From: JBFWWW01 sp050245975 | GTDB lineage: Bacteria > Pseudomonadota > Alphaproteobacteria > Rhizobiales > Hyphomicrobiaceae | NCBI GenBank assembly: GCA_050245975.1 | Contig: JBFWWW010000173.1 | Span: forward strand, 1 to 8,452 | Reading direction: 5' to 3' | Length of the DNA stretch: 8,452 bases | Shown here: piece by piece, positions 1 through 6,327 of the stretch | How positions within the stretch are numbered: the stretch's first letter is position 1 | Layout of the letters: every line of letters starts with the position of its first letter | Made by a program: the position numbers and the translations under genes | Notes under the pieces: generated by a model | Told to the model about the DNA's origin: nothing | Seen by the model: the letters and a program-made list of their open reading frames with translations, nothing else | Database searches by the model: none

Positions 1-699
1 TCAGGCGCGCCGCGCGTCCGCCGCCGCGGCATAGGCCGCGCGTAACAGCAGCGCCAGCAGCGCCGCGTTGATGAGGTGCCAGGCGAAGTGCGTGCCGAGC
101 GCGCGCCCGCCCAGCGCCGTCCACGGACACAGCGCGCGGTCGAGCGTGCGTAGCGTCAGCGAGACGGCGAAGAGGCCGCCCGCGCCGAGCAGGGCCGGCG
201 CCGCGCCGTGGCCGCGCGCGCTCAGCACTGCGCCGATGGCGATGAGGGCTGCGAGCGCGGGCAGGTAGCCGGGCGAGCCTTCGAGGCACGGCCCGCCGCC
301 GCACCTCGGCGCTCCGGCGGCGGCCAGCGCGGCCACGAAGGCTGCGAGCCACAGCACGGTCGCGACGCCGCTGCAGCGGAGCAGCACGCGCAGCGCGAAG
401 GCGAGGTAGGCGAGCATGAAGAGGCCGATGGGCGCCACGTCCGCCACCATGCCCCAGCGCGTCGCCGTCGTGTGGAACAGGAAGCTGCCGATGCCGATGA
501 CGGCGACGATCAGCGTCAGCGCGTCCGCGGCGCTGCGCACTCCCGGCTGCATCGCGCCGCGTTGCCTGCGTGCCCCGGACCAGGCCCACGCCGCCGCGGC
601 GAGGAACGCCGCGTTGGTGAGCGCGTTGGCGGGCTCGGCCCAGAACGCGGGATCGGCGCCGCGCTCGCAATAGCGGAAGACCTGCTCACTCCAGCTCAT
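1..699 (-). CDS. Ceramidase-family integral membrane hydrolase
   Basis: The product is a 232-residue, very hydrophobic protein with about seven predicted membrane segments. It matches the alkaline ceramidase family of the CREST superfamily, whose members hydrolyse amide bonds in the membrane using zinc. The N-terminal segment at residues 10-31 (YCERG, then AEPANALTNAAF) is the family signature. Candidate catalytic and zinc residues are visible: S72 and H76 in SFLFHTTAT, D87 in VADVAPI, and H204 and H208 in THFAWHLINA, the last after the typical CPW segment at residues 191-193. The length is close to other bacterial members. The ATG lies inside the last codons of truA, with GGGGA about 5 bases upstream, so translation is probably coupled. 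The stop codon TGA is the first three bases of the window, so the gene is complete. The substrate in this organism is unknown; a ceramide, another N-acyl lipid or a different amide are all possible. Confidence 0.85.
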   Translation of the reverse strand: MSWSEQVFRYCERGADPAFWAEPANALTNAAFLAAAAWAWSGARRQRGAMQPGVRSAADALTLIVAVIGIGSFLFHTTATRWGMVADVAPIGLFMLAYLAFALRVLLRCSGVATVLWLAAFVAALAAAGAPRCGGGPCLEGSPGYLPALAALIAIGAVLSARGHGAAPALLGAGGLFAVSLTLRTLDRALCPWTALGGRALGTHFAWHLINAALLALLLRAAYAAAADARRA

Positions 700-1492
700 C
701 GCCGTCCCCGCCGTCGTCCGTTGCCGCCGCAGGAGGGCGCGGCCCGTAGTCGACGCGCTCCAGGTAGAGGCCCGCCGCCGGCGCCACCACGCCGCACTGC
801 GTGCGGTCGCGCGCGGCGAGCACGCGGGCGATGTCGCCCGCCTGCCAGCGCCCTGTGCCGACGAGCTTCAGGCTGCCGACCATCGAGCGCACCTGATTGT
901 GCAGGAACGAGCGCGCCGAGGCGAGCACGTGGATTTCCATGCCGTGTCCGGTGCCGTGCGTCTCGACGTCGAGCCGGTCGAGCGTCTTCACCGGCGATTT
1001 CGCCTGGCAGCCGGCGGCGCGGAAGGTGGTGAAGTCGTGCCGGCCGACGAGTGCGCGGGCGGCGTCCCGCATCGCCGCGGCATCGACCGCCTGCGCGATC
1101 CACCAGACGCGGTTGCGCTCCAGCACCGGCGGCGCGCGCCGCACCAGCAGGCGGTAGCGGTAGTGGCGCGCCGTGGCCGAGAAGCGCGCGTCGAAATCGT
1201 CGCCGACGACGGCGCAGTCGAGGACGGCGATCGGGTCCGGCTTGAGGTGGAAGTTGACGGCCTCGCGCACCGTGTCGGCCGGCCAGTCGCGGGCAAGGTC
1301 GAAGTGCGCCACCTGGCCGCGCGCGTGCACGCCGGCATCCGTGCGCCCCGCGCCGCGCACCGTTACGGTCTCGCCGGCGAGCTTCGCGATGGCCTCGGCG
1401 AGGCGGCCCTGCACCGATGCGCCGGCGGCCTGCATCTGCCAGCCGACGAACGGCGTGCCGTCGTATTCGATTATGACGCGGTAGCGGGGCAT
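686..1492 (-). CDS. truA: tRNA pseudouridine(38-40) synthase TruA
   Basis: TruA converts uridines 38, 39 and 40 in the anticodon arm of many tRNAs to pseudouridine in the cytoplasm. The 268-residue product has the expected length. The N-terminus MPRYRVIIEYDGTPFVGWQ is canonical and fixes the start, although no strong Shine-Dalgarno sequence precedes it. The catalytic aspartate is D52 in GAGRTDAGVHA (residues 47-57). Other hallmarks are the tyrosine of RHYRYRL (Y111), RHDFTTF (151-157) and the SFLHNQVRSMVGSL helix (195-208). The C-terminus carries a short acidic tail (DDGGDGDELE), beyond the usual fold. In many alphaproteobacteria truA follows fmt; here DUF2852 lies upstream instead, 142 bases away. 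The last codons overlap the ceramidase start by 14 bases. Confidence 0.96.
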   Translation of the reverse strand: MPRYRVIIEYDGTPFVGWQMQAAGASVQGRLAEAIAKLAGETVTVRGAGRTDAGVHARGQVAHFDLARDWPADTVREAVNFHLKPDPIAVLDCAVVGDDFDARFSATARHYRYRLLVRRAPPVLERNRVWWIAQAVDAAAMRDAARALVGRHDFTTFRAAGCQAKSPVKTLDRLDVETHGTGHGMEIHVLASARSFLHNQVRSMVGSLKLVGTGRWQAGDIARVLAARDRTQCGVVAPAAGLYLERVDYGPRPPAAATDDGGDGDELE

Positions 1493-1572
1493 CGTCGGGC
1501 TGGCGCTGTCCGGGCTGCCGGCCCGGTGCCGGCGCCGTCCACCTAGCCTCTCGGTGCCGGCCGCACAAGCCG

Positions 1573-1605
1573 CTCCGCCCGGCGCGATGAACGGGCCGGG
1601 CGGAG
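1573..1605 (-). terminator. GC-rich hairpin after the DUF2852 gene
   Basis: A perfect 11-bp inverted repeat, CTCCGCCCGGC (1573-1583) and GCCGGGCGGAG (1595-1605), encloses an 11-base loop. It lies 30-62 bases past the DUF2852 stop codon and before truA. No T-run follows on either strand, so it is not a textbook intrinsic terminator. It may slow polymerase, mark an RNA 3' end or only attenuate read-through into truA. Confidence 0.45.
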
Positions 1606-1634
1606 ACGTCGCTCGTTGTCGGCAGGGCCGAAGG

Positions 1635-2123
1635 TCAGGCCTGCGGGACGCTGGGCCCCGACGGCCCGGAGGACGGCCCGCGGGGCTCGGCCTGCGGGTT
1701 GTTCTGTGCGCCCTGCGTGCGGCGGTCGGCCATGAAGGCGTCGAACTCCTCGCGGTCCTTGGCCATGCGCAGCCGGCTCAGGAAATCGTGGAAGGCCTGC
1801 TGCTCCTCCTCGAGCCGGCGCAGCGTCGCCTCGCGGTACTCGTCGAAGGCGCGGTTGCCGCTGCGGCCGCCCATGCCCGGCCGGCCATAACCGGCGAACC
1901 GCTCCATCTTGCGCTCCCAGCGCTCGCGCTTGCGCTCGAAGCGCTCAGCCGCCCGCTGCCGCCAGTCCCGTGCATCGTGCCAGTTGCATCCCATGCGTCC
2001 GCTCCAGAGTAGATAAGCCAGAACCAGAAGGCCGATCGGCCAGAAGAAGATGAATCCAAGGACCATCAGGGCCAGCCAGGCGGGCCGCCCCATGTCGTCC
2101 ATGCGTGCCGTGAACTCGTGCAT
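1635..2123 (-). CDS. DUF2852 domain membrane protein
   Basis: This 162-residue protein belongs to the DUF2852 family, which is conserved in alphaproteobacteria and has no assigned function. One membrane segment spans about residues 15-40 (PAWLALMVLGFIFFWPIGLLV). A basic and aromatic stretch follows (WRQRAAERFERKRERWERK, 54-72), then a glycine/arginine linker (79-90). A charged, helical, probably coiled-coil segment covers residues 92-135 (AFDEYREATLRRLEEEQQ and onward). The tail after residue 138 is proline, serine and glycine rich and looks disordered. The start is supported by GGGAG six bases upstream (2130-2134). In-frame ATG codons at residues 8 and 11 are less likely starts. A promoter with an overlapping palindrome lies just upstream, so the gene is probably its own transcription unit and may be regulated. 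Confidence 0.88.
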   Translation of the reverse strand: MHEFTARMDDMGRPAWLALMVLGFIFFWPIGLLVLAYLLWSGRMGCNWHDARDWRQRAAERFERKRERWERKMERFAGYGRPGMGGRSGNRAFDEYREATLRRLEEEQQAFHDFLSRLRMAKDREEFDAFMADRRTQGAQNNPQAEPRGPSSGPSGPSVPQA

Positions 2124-2155
2124 CGGCGTCTCCCGTAGCCCCTTTCTGTGATGTC

Positions 2156-2184
2156 AATGTAATTACCATTTACATACGTGGCAA
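2156..2184 (-). promoter_or_regulatory. Candidate sigma-70-type promoter for the DUF2852 gene
   Basis: Read on the minus strand, TTGCCA (2179-2184) and TACATT (2156-2161) are separated by exactly 17 bases. A start site near 2149 would give a 5' leader of about 26 bases that contains the GGGAG ribosome site. The stretch is AT-rich in a window that is otherwise very GC-rich, which supports a promoter. The call is from pattern only. Confidence 0.45.
2157..2175. promoter_or_regulatory. Palindrome ATGTAA-N7-TTACAT, candidate operator
   Basis: Two perfect 6-base arms, ATGTAA (2157-2162) and TTACAT (2170-2175), flank seven bases. The palindrome covers the -10 box and part of the spacer of the proposed DUF2852 promoter. 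That is a typical place for a dimeric repressor to bind. The regulator is not identified; the TetR protein encoded 400 bases away is one possibility but nothing ties the two together. Confidence 0.4.
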
Positions 2185-2212
2185 GCGGCCACGCGAAATC
2201 AAGGGCGGACAG

Positions 2213-2255
2213 GAAAAAATATAGGAAGGGCGCGCCGGATCGGGAGTCCCGCGCC
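2213..2255 (-). terminator. Candidate intrinsic terminator downstream of the MFS-tetR unit
   Basis: On the minus strand an imperfect stem pairs GGCGCG (2229-2234) with CGCGCC (2250-2255), with three further pairs (2237-2239 with 2247-2249) beyond a 2-base bulge. It is followed by a T-rich stretch ending in TTTTTT (2214-2219). The T-run starts about nine bases past the stem, which is suboptimal. It would stop transcripts from tetR and the repeat block before the DUF2852 promoter. Confidence 0.35.
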
Positions 2256-2325
2256 TCGGCGCCCAGGACCACAGGCACGCGCTCGCTCGTGAGCTGGGTC
2301 CCGGATGGCCGCTGCGCGGCAGGGA

Positions 2326-2380
2326 GAGAGCGAATTCTGGGATGACAGGTGGAGAGCGAAATTCTGGGATGACGGGTGGA
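2326..2380 (-). repeat. Two tandem copies of a 26-base unit containing GTCATCCCAGAATT
   Basis: The two copies (2326-2353 and 2352-2380) are nearly identical. Each reads GAGAGCGAATTCTGGGATGA on the plus strand, ending with an AGGTGGA-like motif, with one extra A and an A-to-G change in the second. A third partial trace, CAATTCT, follows at 2385-2391. On the minus strand each unit begins GTCATCCCAGAATT, which resembles the element at 5344 (GTCATCCCGGAATTTG). This is the left half of a repeat block filling the gene-free gap 2124-2548. Confidence 0.7.
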
Positions 2381-2397
2381 GGTCCAATTCTCACCGT

Positions 2398-2517
2398 GTC
2401 ATCCCGGCCGAGCGCCCCCACTGTCATCGCCGCCGGCGCTCCCCCTTGTTGTCATCCCCGCCGGAGCGCGCCCTCCATTGTCATCCCGGCCGAGCGCAGC
2501 GAGAGCCGGGACCCAGC
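2398..2517 (+). repeat. Four tandem copies of a GTCATCCCGG-type unit, REP-like
   Basis: Units start at 2398, 2423, 2451 and 2480, giving spacings of 25, 28 and 29 bases. Each begins GTCAT and continues with a C/G-rich CCGGCCGAGCGC-like body. The last copy is the most complete: it holds a 7-bp stem TCCCGGC (2484-2490) with GCCGGGA (2505-2511) and ends in GGGACCCAGC. The 12 bases GCTGGGTCCCGG at 2293-2304 are the exact reverse complement of 2506-2517, so the whole block 2293-2517 is bounded by inverted ends. Elements of this style are common intergenic repeats in alphaproteobacteria. The last copy lies just past the tetR stop and could also form a 3'-end hairpin. Confidence 0.7.
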
Positions 2518-2548
2518 GTCCCGCGAGCCGGCCCGAACCTGAAACGCC

Positions 2549-3190
2549 CTAGCGTCTGGGCATGCCCTTGATGCCAAGGCCCTGCAGATAGATCAGCACC
2601 GCCGCCTCGAGCAGCTCCTCGGCGCTCATCGGCACCCGCCGGCGCGCGCCGTCGCCGCGCCCGAACAGCGAGGCGATGCCGTGCGACAGCGACCACACGT
2701 GCAGCGCCATCATCAGGGCGGGCGGCCTCTGCGCGGCCGGCATCAGCCCCACCACCGCATCGCAGGCCGCGCGCAGCACGTCGAAGGCGCGGTCGCCCGC
2801 CGTCTGCAGCTCCGGATACTGGTCGAGCGACAGGCCCGATTCGAACATCGCCGTGTAATAGGCGGGCTCGTTGCGCGCGAACGCGAGATAGCCGCGGCCG
2901 AGGCGCTCGAAGGCCGTCACCGCGTCGGGCTTGCCGTCGTTGAAGGCCGCCTTCAGCTCGGCCTCGAATTTCTCGAAGCCGCGCCGCGCCACGTCGGCCA
3001 GCAGCGCGTCGCGATCGCGGAAATGGCGGTAGGGCGCCGCCGGACTGACGCCCGCCTGCCGCGCGGCTTCCGCGAAGGTGACGCCGGACGTGCCCTTCTG
3101 CGAGATCAGCGCCAGCGCGGCGTTGATCAGCGCCTCGCGCAGGTTGCCGTGATGGTAGCCGCGCCGCCCGCCCTGTCCATGCCAGCTCAT
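2549..3190 (-). CDS. TetR family transcriptional regulator with WHG-type C-terminal domain
   Basis: This 213-residue protein has the TetR layout. The DNA-binding domain is at residues 16-65, with helix-turn-helix VTFAEAARQAGVSPAAPYRHF (37-57) and a following RDRDALLADVA helix. The C-terminal ligand and dimer domain contains HVWSLSHGIASLF (164-176), whose W166, H170 and G171 are the W...HG hallmark of the TetR WHG-domain subgroup. Residues 1-15 form a short polar, histidine- and glycine-rich extension. The ATG is preceded by GAGAG a few bases upstream. The gene follows the MFS exporter on the same strand after 43 bases, so the two probably share a transcript, and the regulator probably represses its own operon and the exporter. 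The ligand cannot be deduced. Confidence 0.9.
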   Translation of the reverse strand: MSWHGQGGRRGYHHGNLREALINAALALISQKGTSGVTFAEAARQAGVSPAAPYRHFRDRDALLADVARRGFEKFEAELKAAFNDGKPDAVTAFERLGRGYLAFARNEPAYYTAMFESGLSLDQYPELQTAGDRAFDVLRAACDAVVGLMPAAQRPPALMMALHVWSLSHGIASLFGRGDGARRRVPMSAEELLEAAVLIYLQGLGIKGMPRR

Positions 3191-3233
3191 GGCACTCTCT
3201 AGCGCAAATGCGCGCCAAGTTCATCTGTGGCCG

Positions 3234-4511
3234 TCATGCCCGCGGCGGCCGGCCGGCGAGACGGTATCTGAACCAGTGCGCCGCCAGCGGCAGGGCGATG
3301 GCCGAGGCGATGAACACCGGCAGCCCGCCGAAGGCGTCGATCACCGGCGCGGCGAGGCTGACGCCGAAGGACTGGCCGATGAAGAAGAACAGCGCGAACA
3401 GCGACACCGCCAGCCCGCGCGCGCTGGTGGACATCTGCGTCGCGTTGGTCTGCAGCGTGTTGTGGAACATGTAGAGGCCGAGCCCGATGGTGGCGACCGC
3501 GAACGGCACCAGCACCAGCGTCGGCGTCAGGGCCAGCACGACATACCCGAGGCTCATCAGCAGGCTGCCCCAGCGCGCCAGCCCCGCCTCGCCGAACCGG
3601 CGCACGAAGCGGGTCGCGGTCAGCGCGTAGGTGATGGCGCCGCCGCCGAACGCCGCCAGCATCAGGCCCGATGCGCCGGGCCCCAGACCGAAGCGGCGAT
3701 GCAACTCCGCGCCGACGTAGGACAGCGCGCCGAACATGAACACGGCTTCCAGGAACGTCGTCGCCAGCACGACGCGCGGCCACGGCTCCGACAGCACGGC
3801 CAGCGCCGAGGTCGGCACGTCGCGCCAGCGCGGCCGCGTGCCCGTGCGCAGGCTGCTCGGGTCGACATCCGGCCGCCGCCGCACCTCCAGCATCAGCAGG
3901 CTGCCGGCGATCAGGTGCACGACGCCCAGCACGACCATGGTGTTGCGCCAGCCGAACAGGTCGCCCATCACGCCGCCCGCCGCCTGGCCGAACACGACGC
4001 CGAGGATCTGGCCGGACAGGAACTTGGCGATCACCGGCTGGCGCCGCTCGTAGGGGATGACGTCGCCGATCCAGGCGATGGCGAGCGGGATCACGGCGGC
4101 CGCCGCACCGCCGGCGATGGCGCGGGCGAGCGCCAGCAGGTCGAGGTTCGGCATCAGCGCGCACGACGCGGTGGCGACGCCCGTCACCAGCGAGCCGATG
4201 CCGGCGACGCGGAATTTGCCGAAGGCGTCGCCCAGCGGGCCGTGCACGAGCTGCAGCAGCCCGTAGGACATGGAGAAGACGGTCACGATCCAGGCCGCCG
4301 TGCCGACCGTCACGGAGAACTGGCTGGCGATCTGCGGCAGCAGGGGGTCGCAGATGCGCAGGTTGGCCGCGCTCGCGAAGGCTGCCGTCGACAGCAGCGC
4401 GATGGCGCGCGACGGCGTCTGGATCACCTCACGTTGCACGGCGGCCCTGCTCCCCGGTTCGACAGGCAGGGCTAGCGCGTCCCCGCCGCATCTGTCGAGC
4501 GCGTTCTGCAT
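3234..4511 (-). CDS. MFS transporter, probable drug/metabolite efflux (DHA1-like)
   Basis: From the ATG at 4511 the product is 425 residues with about 12 membrane segments, the normal size for the major facilitator superfamily. The first segment follows SRAIALLSTAAFASAANLRI (34-53). A motif A variant, GPLGDAFGKFRV, is at 91-102 in the loop between segments 2 and 3. A glycine-rich motif C-like segment, GQILGVVFGQAAGGVMGD (167-184), is typical of proton-driven exporters. A hydrophilic loop at about 210-235 separates the two halves. The start is uncertain: ATG at 4511 has no clear ribosome site, while GTG at 4437-4439 (residue 25) has GGGGAG about 10 bases upstream and would still keep all membrane segments. 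The adjacent same-strand tetR suggests substrate-inducible efflux. The substrate is unknown. Confidence 0.88.
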   Translation of the reverse strand: MQNALDRCGGDALALPVEPGSRAAVQREVIQTPSRAIALLSTAAFASAANLRICDPLLPQIASQFSVTVGTAAWIVTVFSMSYGLLQLVHGPLGDAFGKFRVAGIGSLVTGVATASCALMPNLDLLALARAIAGGAAAAVIPLAIAWIGDVIPYERRQPVIAKFLSGQILGVVFGQAAGGVMGDLFGWRNTMVVLGVVHLIAGSLLMLEVRRRPDVDPSSLRTGTRPRWRDVPTSALAVLSEPWPRVVLATTFLEAVFMFGALSYVGAELHRRFGLGPGASGLMLAAFGGGAITYALTATRFVRRFGEAGLARWGSLLMSLGYVVLALTPTLVLVPFAVATIGLGLYMFHNTLQTNATQMSTSARGLAVSLFALFFFIGQSFGVSLAAPVIDAFGGLPVFIASAIALPLAAHWFRYRLAGRPPRA

Positions 4512-4565
4512 TGCATTCGGTCCGCGCAGGCCTAACCTGCTTGCCGCGCGATACTGGAGAGGGGA
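4512..4565. promoter_or_regulatory. Short divergent promoter region between MFS and methyltransferase genes
   Basis: Only 54 bases separate the two start codons. They contain a 5-bp inverted repeat GCAGG-CCTAA-CCTGC (4526-4540), a plausible but short operator, and the methyltransferase ribosome site GGAGA (4556-4560), six to seven bases before its ATG. No strong -35/-10 pair stands out for either direction. If the MFS gene actually starts at the GTG (4439), the region grows to 126 bases. Confidence 0.35.
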
Positions 4566-5294
4566 ATGAGCATCCGGCGTGGTTTGAGCGTGCTCAGGGC
4601 GCGGCTGTCGTCGGCCGTGACGGAGCCGCATTATGTCCGCGACTACGCCCGGCTCGTGCGCGGGCTCCTGGCCGAGCATCCGCGCGGCGAGGCGATGGCG
4701 CTGGCCGTGGGCGGCCGCTACGACGACATCGGCAGGGTCGAGGCCGACCTGCTCGTCGAGTGCGGCCTTGCGGAGGGCCACGCGATCCTCGACATCGGCT
4801 GCGGCAGCGGCCGGCTCGCGCACCAGCTCGGCAAGCGCTTCCGCCGTCTCGACTATCTCGGCATCGACGTCGTGCAGGAGCTGCTCGACTTCGCCGCCGA
4901 GCAGTCGCCGCCCGACTACCGCTACCGCCTCAACACCGCGCTGTCGGTGCCCTGCGCCGATGCGAGCCTCGACGTCGCCTGCGCCTTCAGCGTGTTCACG
5001 CACCTGCACCACGCCGAGTCGTTCCGCTATCTCGCCGACACGCGGCGCGCGCTGAAGCCCGGCGGCAAAATGGTGTTCTCGTTCCTCGAGGCCCCGCGCC
5101 ACCTCGACATCTTCGTGCTGTTCGTCGAGCAGTCGAGGACGGGCACGGCGCAGCACCTCAACATCCTCATCGAGCGGCCGATGATCGAGGCCTGGGCCGC
5201 GCACCTGGGCTTCGTGGTCGAGGGCTATCGCGAGGGCCCGCCGCTCGGCCAGTCGGCCGTCATCCTGCGCGTGCCCGAGAGGCTTGCCGGGTGA
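4566..5294 (+). CDS. Class I SAM-dependent methyltransferase
   Basis: This 242-residue cytoplasmic protein has the Rossmann-like methyltransferase fold of the Methyltransf_11/25 type, which moves a methyl group from S-adenosylmethionine to an unknown acceptor. Motif I, ILDIGCGSGRLA, is at residues 74-85. The acidic residue at the end of strand 2 is D101 in YLGIDVVQELL. Motif II/III-like segments are DVACAFSVFTHLHH (136-149) and LKPGGKMVFSF (163-173). Residues 1-65 form a helical cap with RYDDIGRVEADLL, and the C-terminal part ends in SAVILRVPERLAG. The ATG is well supported by GGAGAGGGG just upstream. It is the only complete plus-strand gene in the window and has no obvious partner. Small-molecule, lipid-linked or glycan acceptors are all possible. 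Confidence 0.9.
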   Translation: MSIRRGLSVLRARLSSAVTEPHYVRDYARLVRGLLAEHPRGEAMALAVGGRYDDIGRVEADLLVECGLAEGHAILDIGCGSGRLAHQLGKRFRRLDYLGIDVVQELLDFAAEQSPPDYRYRLNTALSVPCADASLDVACAFSVFTHLHHAESFRYLADTRRALKPGGKMVFSFLEAPRHLDIFVLFVEQSRTGTAQHLNILIERPMIEAWAAHLGFVVEGYREGPPLGQSAVILRVPERLAG

Positions 5295-5343
5295 TCCGGC
5301 GCGCGGGCCACCTTCTGTCGCCCCCGCAATTGGCTGCCTCTCC

Positions 5344-5410
5344 CGTCATCCCGGAATTTGCCGTGCGGCAAATATCCGCGACCCGGCCGCACAGGCGAGC
5401 CTGTGCCGGA
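5344..5410. repeat. GTCATCCCGG-type palindromic element with two hairpins, in a convergent gap
   Basis: The element begins GTCATCCCGGAATTTG at 5345. Hairpin 1 pairs ATTTGCC (5356-5362) with GGCAAAT (5367-5373) around GTGC, with outer CCGGA/TCCG pairing. Hairpin 2 pairs GCACAGG (5389-5395) with CCTGTGC (5400-5406) around CGAG. It lies in the 131-base gap between the convergent methyltransferase and extensin-like genes, so it can serve as a 3' end for both transcripts. There is no T-run. The head resembles the units at 2326-2517. Confidence 0.6.
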
Positions 5411-5425
5411 TGTCGCCGGACGCCG

Positions 5426-6112
5426 CTACTTGCAGATGACCTTCGAGCCGTCGCGGCCCTGGCGCGCCAGGTCGAGATGGAAGTGGTCGCGGTGGTTGGC
5501 GTCGTAGTTGGGGCTCAGCACCGTGGTGAAGTGCTGGCAGGCGCCGTCGTGCACACGGCGCAGGAACGTCCGCTCCGCGAACGCGCCGTGCCAGCCGGTC
5601 TTGACCATGATCGTGCGCCCGTCCGCCAATACGAAGCCCGCCACGTCGATGGCGTTGGCGCGGCCGTGCTCCGACAGCCGTCCCCCATGCACGTTGTTCA
5701 TCGGCCGGCAGGAATAGGAGGCCGCGATCTTCAATTCCACCAGCGGCACGCCGAACGTGGCGCGCGCCGCCGGCTCGACGACGAGGCGCACCCAGCGCTC
5801 CACCTGCGGCACCATCGGGCAGCGCAGCGCGGCCGCCGGCTTGAGCGCGACGCGCCCGTTGTCGGCGGCCGACATCGTGAAGGGCTGCAGCGCGCCGCAG
5901 AAGTTGCCGGCGCCCAGCGCCGAGCGCGGCGTCAGGAACGGGCTGGCGCGCACGACGCCGGAGGCGAGGCAGGCCCGCTCCTCCTCGTCGCGCCACGGCT
6001 CTTCCTTGGCGACGAAATAGTCGCTGGTCTTGCCGCAGGCGCCGACGAGCAGCACCACGAGCAGCGACAACCAGGGAACGACGCGGGACAGGCGGACGCG
6101 GGACTGGGACAT
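5426..6112 (-). CDS. Extensin-like family lipoprotein, M15-peptidase-like fold
   Basis: This 228-residue protein belongs to the extensin-like C-terminal domain family found in alphaproteobacteria. Residues 1-25 are a signal sequence with a lipobox-like VGAC, so C26 would be lipidated and the protein anchored in the periplasm. The C-terminal domain holds SYSCRPMN (132-139), LSEHGRANAIDVAGF (146-160) and DHFHLD (209-214). H149, D156 and H210/H212 sit as the zinc ligands do in D-Ala-D-Ala carboxypeptidases of the VanY/M15 group. This suggests a role on peptidoglycan, but activity is not shown for the family in general. Seven cysteines, six after C26, suggest disulfides. No clear ribosome site precedes the ATG; the complete signal sequence supports it. 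The gene stands alone, convergent with the methyltransferase. Confidence 0.87.
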   Translation of the reverse strand: MSQSRVRLSRVVPWLSLLVVLLVGACGKTSDYFVAKEEPWRDEEERACLASGVVRASPFLTPRSALGAGNFCGALQPFTMSAADNGRVALKPAAALRCPMVPQVERWVRLVVEPAARATFGVPLVELKIAASYSCRPMNNVHGGRLSEHGRANAIDVAGFVLADGRTIMVKTGWHGAFAERTFLRRVHDGACQHFTTVLSPNYDANHRDHFHLDLARQGRDGSKVICK

Positions 6113-6217
6113 GACAGGCGTACGATGCCATGCCGCCTCTTAAGACTGCGTAAACCAAACTCCCGAACCGGACGGCGTCCCTGCCGGGCCGTCGATTCGC
6201 CGCGCCGCCCGAAGCCG

Positions 6218-6325
6218 TCAGCGGAAGCGCCCGCCGCGCTGGATGATCCCGACCGTATAGCCGTCCGGGTCCTGCATGTGGAAGAAGCGCGCCGGCTGCG
6301 CCTCGAAATCGATCTGCCGGATGGG
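6218..6325 (-). pseudogene. 3' remnant of a VOC/glyoxalase family gene
   Basis: The last 35 codons of a minus-strand frame read like the C-terminus of a vicinal oxygen chelate protein: PIRQIDFEAQPARFFHMQDP, then DGYTVGIIQRGGRFR and a TGA stop. The DPDGY turn followed by a hydrophobic strand is the usual end of such domains. Upstream, the same frame continues only as an out-of-frame reading of the DUF1194 gene, whose own stop is at 6328-6330, so the first three quarters of the VOC gene are missing. No start codon or ribosome site fits. I infer that a deletion or rearrangement joined the DUF1194 gene to the tail of a VOC gene. The glutamate that often follows DPDG and binds metal in this family is not seen. 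Confidence 0.6.
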
Positions 6326-6327
6326 AG

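Noticed and set aside
208..1032. 274-codon plus-strand open frame
   Set aside because: Antisense to the ceramidase and truA genes and of low-complexity composition.
2293..2517. Repeat block as a CRISPR array
   Set aside because: The units vary in sequence and length, there are no unique spacers of constant size, and no cas genes are nearby.
2305..2571. 88-codon plus-strand open frame with repeated FWDD motifs
   Set aside because: The repeated residues come from the tandem DNA repeats, there is no ribosome site, and it runs into the antisense of tetR.
3189..4475. 428-codon plus-strand open frame
   Set aside because: Antisense to the MFS gene, rich in Gln/Arg/His, with no recognisable domain.
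4512..5204. In-frame upstream extension of the MFS gene on the minus strand, giving a 656-residue open frame
   Set aside because: The extension is exactly antisense to the methyltransferase gene and reads as charged, low-complexity shadow sequence. The membrane protein is complete from 4511 or 4439.
6140..6154. TTAA/TTTAC pair upstream of the extensin-like gene resembling a CtrA site
   Set aside because: The spacing is six bases instead of seven and one half-site is TTTAC instead of TTAA, so it does not fit the consensus well enough.
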